Of a stretch of 40,537 bases of DNA, positions 34,261 to 40,537 are shown piece by piece. Below the pieces are notes generated by a model. It saw only the letters and a list, made by a program, of their open reading frames with translations. It was not told where the DNA came from and made no database searches. The DNA is taken from positions 1-40,537 of the forward strand of contig CAMDOF010000057.1 in NCBI GenBank assembly GCA_945903465.1, given 5' to 3'. This DNA comes from Opitutus sp. GAS368. GTDB lineage: Bacteria; Verrucomicrobiota; Verrucomicrobiia; Opitutales; Opitutaceae. The number at the start of each line of letters is the position of its first letter. Within the stretch, counting starts at the first letter, position 1. Position numbers and translations under genes: made by a program.

Positions 34261-36747
34261 TCACTTTTCGACATCGGCGGTAGCGTCACCTTGATGAAGC
34301 CGCTTCCCCTCCCACTGCAGCACCTTGCCTTGGAGACCCGCGATATACGGCCGGGCACTGTCGATGTTCTTCACTACGAGAAAGCGGAAATCGGTTTCAA
34401 GCGTCGCGGCGCGCAGCAGCGTGCCCGCTGGATTCACCACGATCAGATCTGCGCCCAGCCGCAGCACCGTGGCGTGATTGTCGGCGCTGAGGATCTTCAC
34501 GTCACGGACGATCGTGGCCCCGGCGGTTCCGGGGTCGTTGGGAAAAAGCAGGGTGTTGAACGTGCGCGTGTCGCCCTCTGCGGCCGCGTTGCTCCATTTT
34601 TGAAACAAACACGTGGGCCGCGCCGAATGAGGGTTCGGGTTCTCGGCCGTGCCAACCGTCAAGTCGGGTTGCGACAGAAAATAGACGAGAAGATTGCGGG
34701 GAACGTTCTGCCATGAATTCGGATCGGGACGGCCATGGACCGCGCCGCCGATCTGCGTCTGCGACGTTTGAAACCAATTTTCGCCGTGCTCGAGCACGTT
34801 CTGCACGTGCCAGAGCGGGCCCACCTGACACTCCTGAGCGGCGCCGAAGCGAAACGAATCGCGGACCAGCACCACGCGACCGGGCAGCATCACGATGTCG
34901 CGCGTCTGCCGGTTTCGCCCGCCCAAGTAGTCGTTCACCTGGAGATCGACGGAGGCGACGTGCGCGTGGTGAAAGTCCTTCAGCACGGAAACCCGGGATG
35001 CCCGGGACGTGGCTAGAAAATCCCAATGCCAGCGGTTCGTGTGCTCGCCGCTATTCAGCACAACGTGCACGTTGGCTCGAGAGGACGCTGTAGCGCCGCC
35101 CTTGATCTTCCACCAGAACTCCAACGAATCGTAAGCCGACAAATCCAGCGGAGTGCGCAAACCAAACGGCATGGTCAACGCACCCTTGAGCTGCACCGAG
35201 TGGCGGCCCTGCCGGCTGTCGGCGCTCAGTTCGCCCGTCCAACCGTCGAGGCCGTTTTCGAAATCGGCCAGCACCCGCGCGCCCTTGTGGCCGACGAGCC
35301 GGACATCGTCGATCAACAGCGCCCCGACGGGCGGATCGATCCGCAGGCCGATTTCAGTGATCTTCGCCAGATCCGGAGTGATGCCTCCGATGGACGTGTT
35401 CGCTTCGCGCAGCGCGATCGTTGCGCGCCGCCATTGGTCCAGCGGAAACGTGGGCTCCTTGCCGATGAACGGGAATGATTCATCTTTGCCGCGCAGCAGC
35501 ACCAGATTCTGGTTACGCTCTTCGTTCTCGTCGTAGTTGCTCCCGCACAGGAGCACCGAGTAGCGATCGATGAGGCTGACAATGGCCGAGCCGTCGGCCG
35601 CGCCGTGGCCGCCGCCGTCGAACAAATTCATCAACAGGTAACTGTCGTCGCGACCGAATCCGCTGCGCAAAACCAGCTTGTCGGGGAAGTCCCGCCCGTA
35701 GCGGCGCTGACTATAATAAGAGCGTGCCTCGGGCGGCACTGCTCGGATGGAGTCGTCCGTCCAATCGCTGATCAGCCCGTAATGGGGGCGCGCCATCCGC
35801 TGGTCGAGGCCGGGCAGAAGTCGGTAGAAATTTGCGCCGCGCTGGGCCGCCCATTTGAAACGCCCGTCCTGGTAGACGCTCGCCGCCCGCTCGAAGCTGC
35901 CGGGAGAAAACCCAATGCCCCAGTTGGCGTCGCCATACTGAGGGATGTTCCCCAGCGGGCTGATCTGCTGGAGCGACCGCTCGAAGGCCCCTTTGATGTT
36001 CGGATTCGCGTAGAACGTCGCTTCATCGAGCCCGCTAACGTGCACGTAGTCCACGAGCACCATGAACCACAGCATATTGTAGTTCGTGGAATCTTCGTTG
36101 GTATCCTGCAGACGCAGCACATCCGTGGCAAAAGCCTGCTCGTGTGCCTTTTGCCAGATCGGCCGGCTCGGGTGCCGGGGCAGCACGCGGCAGGCGTAGG
36201 CGAGCCCAAGTAGGTTGACCAGGCCGCGATTCATCGCCGCGCCCATTTCCCGCTTGAGCGCCAAGTCTGCGTAACGGGCGATGCAGCTCTCGATCACTTT
36301 GCGGTCTTCTGCCGTCAACTCCGGTGCGTCTTTTATTTTATCATACAGGCGGACGACATGCGGCAAGGCGAACACGCCCCGGCTCGGTTCGCGCGTCGCT
36401 TCCGTTCGCAGCATCGCGCGCACGGGTGGAACATACTTCGGATCCTTCGTCTCCCAGTAGAGCGCCGCCGCCGGTGCCGCCAACTCGAGGATGCCGTGCT
36501 CGAGGGTCGCGGGGCCTTTGGATTTTTCCATGCGCACCCGCCAGTCGCCGAGCTCGTGCTGGCGCGCATAGGCTTCGAGATAATCTTGCCGGGTCCAGGT
36601 GCGTTTTAGCGCTTGATCGATCTCGTCCACCGTCCGGGCGCCGGGCGTCGGCTGGGCCGCGAAGAGGGCGAAGCCGGAGCAGCCGGTACCCAAGGCGAGC
36701 GATGCCAGCGTGATTCGGCGGCAGCTGAACAAGAAAGGATTTCCCAT
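34261..36747 (-). CDS. Heparinase II/III-like polysaccharide lyase with inserted carbohydrate-binding-like module
   Basis: An exported protein of about 828 aa from the ATG at 36747 (MGNPFLFSCRRITLASLALG), 27 nt after the receptor stop. A GTG at 36777, overlapping that stop (GTGA), would add ten residues. Residues 40-350 look like an alpha/alpha toroid (NYNMLWFMVLVDYVHVSG, GNIPQYGDANWGIGF). A beta-sandwich follows with NLFDGGGHGAADGSAIVSL, resembling the His/Asp region of heparinase II/III lyases. Residues 430-600 read like a separate galactose-binding-type module (IDDVRLVGHKGARVLADFEN, GLDGWTG, LSAYDSLEFWWKI). After it the sandwich resumes (RDIVMLPGRVVLVRDSFRF). Such enzymes cleave uronate-containing polysaccharides by beta-elimination; the substrate is unknown. 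It is probably coexpressed with the upstream receptor. Confidence 0.75.
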   Translation of the reverse strand: MGNPFLFSCRRITLASLALGTGCSGFALFAAQPTPGARTVDEIDQALKRTWTRQDYLEAYARQHELGDWRVRMEKSKGPATLEHGILELAAPAAALYWETKDPKYVPPVRAMLRTEATREPSRGVFALPHVVRLYDKIKDAPELTAEDRKVIESCIARYADLALKREMGAAMNRGLVNLLGLAYACRVLPRHPSRPIWQKAHEQAFATDVLRLQDTNEDSTNYNMLWFMVLVDYVHVSGLDEATFYANPNIKGAFERSLQQISPLGNIPQYGDANWGIGFSPGSFERAASVYQDGRFKWAAQRGANFYRLLPGLDQRMARPHYGLISDWTDDSIRAVPPEARSYYSQRRYGRDFPDKLVLRSGFGRDDSYLLMNLFDGGGHGAADGSAIVSLIDRYSVLLCGSNYDENEERNQNLVLLRGKDESFPFIGKEPTFPLDQWRRATIALREANTSIGGITPDLAKITEIGLRIDPPVGALLIDDVRLVGHKGARVLADFENGLDGWTGELSADSRQGRHSVQLKGALTMPFGLRTPLDLSAYDSLEFWWKIKGGATASSRANVHVVLNSGEHTNRWHWDFLATSRASRVSVLKDFHHAHVASVDLQVNDYLGGRNRQTRDIVMLPGRVVLVRDSFRFGAAQECQVGPLWHVQNVLEHGENWFQTSQTQIGGAVHGRPDPNSWQNVPRNLLVYFLSQPDLTVGTAENPNPHSARPTCLFQKWSNAAAEGDTRTFNTLLFPNDPGTAGATIVRDVKILSADNHATVLRLGADLIVVNPAGTLLRAATLETDFRFLVVKNIDSARPYIAGLQGKVLQWEGKRLHQGDATADVEK

Positions 36748-36773
36748 GGGAGTCAGTCGCCAGAGCGCAAAAT

Positions 36774-39700
36774 TCACAGCTCGAATGTCGCGGTGAAGAG
36801 GTAGCGGCGCGACTCGATGATCCGAAACGCATTGGGCGAACCGTCGGGGTTAGCCGCGATGGGCTGGAGCCGCCCGCCCTCGGTTAAATTGCGCGCGTTG
36901 CACTGGAGCAGCAGGCCGACGCGATCGCGGAAGATTCGGGTACGATAGTTCGCGTTGAGATCGATGTAGGCATGGCTCTGGTCGTAGACGGGGCGGTTCA
37001 CATCGAGCTGCGTGATGATCGCTGGCAGGGTCTGCACGCCGTAGAAGCCAATCGCTCCCTTGTCCTCCCAGCGCACGGCGCCGCCGACGCTGATGCGTTT
37101 CAAGTGGCGCTGGTCGGTTATGGCGCGGAGCTTGAAACTGGTGAGGAAATTCAGCCGGTACTTGCGGACTTGCGGCAGACTCTTGCCCTCGAGCGCCCGC
37201 GCGGTCGAAATCGCGGTCATGCTGCGTGCCAGGGTGTCGGCCGACGCTTCCGAATTATTGTAGGTCGACGTGAACCAAGGCCGGCCGGTGAACGGATCAA
37301 TGAGCGACTGCCACACCGCGAGTCGATCCTCGTAGAACTTCCAAGTTTCCGACGAGAGGCTCTGGTTGATCGTCTCCTGCTGGACGGCGTTGAGCTTGAT
37401 CGTCCAATCGCCGGTCGGGTTGTAATTCAGTTCCACCTCGGTGCCGCGGCTCTGCACGCGATCCATGCCGCTCAGCGGAATCGTCAAGGGCCACTCGAGT
37501 GTCACGTATTCGAGCGGTGCCTTCATCACGGTCGCGAGGCGGTCGTTGAATTGCGCCGTGCTGAGCTTCTGGCCGCTCGCGGTGGCCTGTTGAGTGATCC
37601 ACGTGGTCGCGACTTCGCGGAGCCGGGAGCCGCCGGGCTGCAGGTCGAGTGTGAAGAGCCGGTTGGCCAGGGTACTGCTGGAGCCGGACCGGCTCTCCTG
37701 CTCGGTTTGGTACTGATTTACGCGCACGAACAGCCGGTTCTTTAGCAGATTCAACATGACGCCGTAGTCGTGACCCTGGCCGCGCGGATCGGGAATCGTC
37801 TTGAGATTTACGTTTTGGGCGAGCGCAGCCGGGGTAAAACTGTTTGACTTGTTAGCATAGAGGTTGAGCCACGAGGTCGCCTTCACGACCGCGCCGGCCG
37901 TGGTGGTGTTGCCTTGGCCGACCAGCCAATCGTCAGCCGGGAACACATCGGATGACGGATCGATCGTCGCGCCGTCGCTCAACAGGCGCAGCGGTGCCTT
38001 GACCTTCCGGTAGCGCGCGTCTTCCCGCCAACCAAACGTCGTAACCAGCCGGCCTTTTAACCAATGGCTCTGGAGGATGGCGCCGGGCGCCTTATATTCC
38101 TCCCTGACGCCGGTGTTGGTCAGATTGATCGCGGCACTGCCCAAAGTCGCCCGCTCGGTGACGAACCCAGTGGTGGGATTGCCGACGCGGATGTCATAGG
38201 TTCCGAGGTCGTAGGGCGTGGACCCATACTGGACTTTGTAGCCCTGACCGTCGCCCAGATAAAAATTATAGAACCCGATGCTGACGGGCGAACCAGCCGG
38301 CAGTCCGCCCAGCGCGCTGTTGTTGCTGCCCCGCGCGACACCGAGCCCGAGCCAGGGGTGGCTCGAGACCAAGGCGTCGCTGTAGACGCGCAGCTTGGTG
38401 TTGATTTCCTTGTATTCATAATACCCTGACACATCGTGCATCCCGAGCCAGCGCGCCCAGCCCGGCCGCTGGCGCAGATCGAGCCGATAGGCGAATTGCG
38501 CCCGGTAGATGTCGCGGTTCAGCGCACTCGTGCGTGATCCGGGACTGCCCGAAGTGATGAATGGGCGGAGAAAAAACGGATTCGGCGAGCCATCGAAGAA
38601 CCTCTCGTTGACGTCGACTTGCAGCGGTTGATTGCGGCCGTTCGCACCAGCGAGCCGGGGCTCGCTCAGAGGAATGCGTTTCAAATCCCCGGTCCTTTCG
38701 CGAAACCAACCGAGTTGTATGCCCAGACGGTGAGTTTGGTTTTCTAAAAACAGCTGCTCGAAGAGCACCGTCGACGTCAGCGCTTTCGTTTCGAACCGAT
38801 TCGCCGCCGCGAGATTGATCGAGGTCCAGTCGTAGTAAGCTTTGCTGTTCAGCACGGACTGCGTCGTGAAGAGCGGCTGCGAGGCGAGAAAGCCATTCGG
38901 GTCGGCCAGCGCGAGCATCAGGGCGCCGGTGCCGCTCGCCGTCAGCGGATTGGTCAACGTCGTCGTGCGCGAGCTGCCCCAATAAGCGATCCCGCCCTGA
39001 TCAATGTAGAACTGCGAGAGCGAGCCGGAGGAGCGCTGTGCGAAATACGGCGGCACCCCGGAAAACGTGCCGATCGTCCGTCCGCCGATTTTGACCGTGC
39101 GCGTCACCGGATCCCACGTAGGTGACCCCGACTGTATCCAGCCCGTGATCGCATCCGGCGGCGTGCCGGTGTTGGGTCGGGTGCCGTGGGCGCGATAGGA
39201 GGAGACCGACGCCGTGAGCGTCGTGGTCGGGTACGGACGAAACTTGACCATGCCATTCAGCCGGACCGTGTCCGTTCCGCTCGGCTTTTGGGTGAAGGCG
39301 TCGTGCTGAAAGGCCGCGCTGCCGCGCACGGCGAGGACGCCGCGTTTCAGCGTCCGATTCAGGTCGAGCGTCGAACGGTAACCGCCGATATGGTCGCCGC
39401 GGAGGGAAACCTCCGAGCGGTCGCGCGCGAGATTTGCGGAGGAAGGCACCGAATTTACCGTGCCGCCGCCGGTGCCGAGTCCGAAAAGGCTGGAGTTGGG
39501 CCCGCGACTGATTTCGATCGCATCAATATTGAGCGGGTCGAGCGGGATGGCGCCGCTGGTCTCGAAGTTTCCGAAGCTGATATTGGCTGAATTAAGGCCG
39601 CGAATCCGGTTCGCGCTTTCGGGCGTGAGCTGCACGGCATCAGTCTCGAATCCGTTTTGATCGAAGGATCGCGCGGAATAATTTCCGGTCCCCTCGGTGC

Positions 39701-40091
39701 TGGCTTCGTAGTTGAAAATATCGTTGATATCCAGAAGGGCGAAGTCGGCCATCTGTTCCTTCGTCACCACGCTGATCGACATGCCGAGATCTTCGATTCT
39801 CGAATTCAGGCGCGTGCCTGACATCGTGTTGGCCGAAAAATATCCCCGCGACTCCGCGACGACTTCGAAGGGCGAGAGAACGGTGGTCTCCTCGGCCGGC
39901 GGGCTGAACGTGGATTTGGTGGCGTCGCGGTTGCTGGCCGTGCGATCGCTGGCGGCAGCGGGTTTCGACTCGGATTTACCGGGTGCAGGCGCGACTTGAG
40001 CAACGGCGACAACCGCGCTCGCTTGCAGTAAAAACGCGAGCAGCCAAGCCGATGGCGGTATTGCGGGGTGTGGGCTAGTTTGGGGAGTCAT
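36774..40091 (-). CDS. TonB-dependent receptor (large, no carboxypeptidase-regulatory domain)
   Basis: A 1105-residue outer-membrane receptor. The ATG at 40091 gives a signal peptide (PPSAWLLAFLLQASAVVAVA); the frame upstream to 40235 is probably leader. A Pro/Ala-rich linker leads to a TonB-box-like VLSPFEVVAESRGYFSANTM, then a plug with DLGMSISVVTKEQMADF, NDIFNYEASTEGTGNYS, RIRGLNSANISFGNF and ISRGPNSSLFGLGTGGGTVN. The barrel ends with RRYLFTATFEL. The plug differs from the four SusC-like receptors here and is of a type abundant in Opitutaceae. The heparinase-like lyase follows directly, suggesting import of lyase products. A TATAAT box lies at 40342-40347, about 250 bases before the start. 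Confidence 0.9.
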   Translation of the reverse strand: MTPQTSPHPAIPPSAWLLAFLLQASAVVAVAQVAPAPGKSESKPAAASDRTASNRDATKSTFSPPAEETTVLSPFEVVAESRGYFSANTMSGTRLNSRIEDLGMSISVVTKEQMADFALLDINDIFNYEASTEGTGNYSARSFDQNGFETDAVQLTPESANRIRGLNSANISFGNFETSGAIPLDPLNIDAIEISRGPNSSLFGLGTGGGTVNSVPSSANLARDRSEVSLRGDHIGGYRSTLDLNRTLKRGVLAVRGSAAFQHDAFTQKPSGTDTVRLNGMVKFRPYPTTTLTASVSSYRAHGTRPNTGTPPDAITGWIQSGSPTWDPVTRTVKIGGRTIGTFSGVPPYFAQRSSGSLSQFYIDQGGIAYWGSSRTTTLTNPLTASGTGALMLALADPNGFLASQPLFTTQSVLNSKAYYDWTSINLAAANRFETKALTSTVLFEQLFLENQTHRLGIQLGWFRERTGDLKRIPLSEPRLAGANGRNQPLQVDVNERFFDGSPNPFFLRPFITSGSPGSRTSALNRDIYRAQFAYRLDLRQRPGWARWLGMHDVSGYYEYKEINTKLRVYSDALVSSHPWLGLGVARGSNNSALGGLPAGSPVSIGFYNFYLGDGQGYKVQYGSTPYDLGTYDIRVGNPTTGFVTERATLGSAAINLTNTGVREEYKAPGAILQSHWLKGRLVTTFGWREDARYRKVKAPLRLLSDGATIDPSSDVFPADDWLVGQGNTTTAGAVVKATSWLNLYANKSNSFTPAALAQNVNLKTIPDPRGQGHDYGVMLNLLKNRLFVRVNQYQTEQESRSGSSSTLANRLFTLDLQPGGSRLREVATTWITQQATASGQKLSTAQFNDRLATVMKAPLEYVTLEWPLTIPLSGMDRVQSRGTEVELNYNPTGDWTIKLNAVQQETINQSLSSETWKFYEDRLAVWQSLIDPFTGRPWFTSTYNNSEASADTLARSMTAISTARALEGKSLPQVRKYRLNFLTSFKLRAITDQRHLKRISVGGAVRWEDKGAIGFYGVQTLPAIITQLDVNRPVYDQSHAYIDLNANYRTRIFRDRVGLLLQCNARNLTEGGRLQPIAANPDGSPNAFRIIESRRYLFTATFEL

Positions 40092-40537
40092 GCGGTTCGA
40101 GGGGGCGAAATCAGGGGACGCCGAAAAAACGATCGCGGGGGCCTGATCAGCCGAAGGTGTTGGGTCTTCGTCCGGATGATAACGTCGGACGACATCGGCA
40201 ACGCGAGTGAGGAGGGTTGGGCGATTCTTTCGCAAGGTTACGTAAATTTGCCAGGCTGGCGTTCGCTCGCGACCGCTGTGCGTCGCCGGGAAAGCGGCCG
40301 GAGAACGTCACGCGCCCGCGGTCGGCCCCGTGCCCGAAGCTATTATATTATTGATGGAAACTGGCTTTGCGGGGGGGGCGGGGTTCAAGGGGCATAGGCG
40401 TTAAAATAAGGAATTGCCTTTTTTCGCCTTTTGCGATGGTTTTCGTGGCATGGAAGCACCGCCGTCGCTGCACGACGAGAAGGAATGGCCGTATATATTA
40501 ACTCTGCTACCGCGGGATCTGGAAGATTCCGCCCGGC
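40092..40537. other. Leader and promoter region of the large TonB receptor
   Basis: No gene is convincing here. Positions 40342-40347 read TATAAT on the minus strand in an A/T-rich patch, with no good -35 match. Just upstream is the GGAAACTGG element (40356-40364), in a context like that at 33443. If used, this promoter gives a leader of about 245 nt. The last 170 bases show nothing recognisable and may belong to a gene beyond the window. Confidence 0.4.
40342..40347 (-). promoter_or_regulatory. Possible -10 box upstream of the large TonB receptor
   Basis: A perfect TATAAT on the minus strand inside TAATATAATAG, lying next to a shared GGAAACTGG-containing element also found near the receptor promoter around 33443. 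No consensus -35 box is present, so activation by a bound regulator is possible. Confidence 0.35.

Overview
The window is GC-rich DNA that reads as a member of the Verrucomicrobiota, most likely Opitutaceae or a close relative. The inference rests on family content: very large TonB-dependent receptors carrying the segment NEQRFxPNxK, Tat-exported sugar oxidoreductases and isomerases, PVC-type exported beta-propeller proteins and BNR sialidase-like enzymes. No taxonomic marker gene (rRNA, ribosomal protein) is present, so the placement is inference.

Region 1 (1-3450) is a small lipid-type block. It holds a phosphatidylserine decarboxylase (minus strand), a divergent class III aminotransferase whose start codon overlaps or almost overlaps it, and a convergent histidine-rich membrane protein. 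Region 2 (3450-12826) has a Tat-exported FAD oxidoreductase downstream of a SusC-like TonB receptor, a transposase tail remnant, and a second SusC-like receptor broken by one in-frame TAA. Region 3 (13689-26186) has two convergent exported beta-propeller proteins, then a plus-strand series: SDR dehydrogenase, Gfo/Idh/MocA oxidoreductase, siderophore-type TonB receptor, SusC-like TonB receptor and a third, Tat-exported beta-propeller protein. A structured ~100-bp repeat lies on each side of the two-gene dehydrogenase cassette.

Region 4 (26230-33296, minus strand) is an operon-like run: SusC-like receptor, Tat-exported sugar isomerase/epimerase, the truncated N-terminus of a probable exported cytochrome-type protein joined to the C-terminal half of a sialate O-acetylesterase, an intact sialidase-like protein, and a decayed sialidase-like gene. 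Region 5 (33434-40091, minus strand) has a short gene remnant, a heparinase-II/III-like polysaccharide lyase with an apparent inserted carbohydrate-binding module, and the largest TonB receptor.

Taken together this looks like a verrucomicrobial polysaccharide or glycoside utilisation region. Six TonB receptors would import oligosaccharides, exported hydrolases and a lyase would release them, and oxidoreductases and an isomerase would process the sugars. No SusD-like lipoprotein, sigma/anti-sigma pair, transport permease or transcription factor is visible. Several genes are in decay (in-frame nonsense codons, internal deletion, truncation junctions). No rRNA, tRNA or CRISPR array was recognised.
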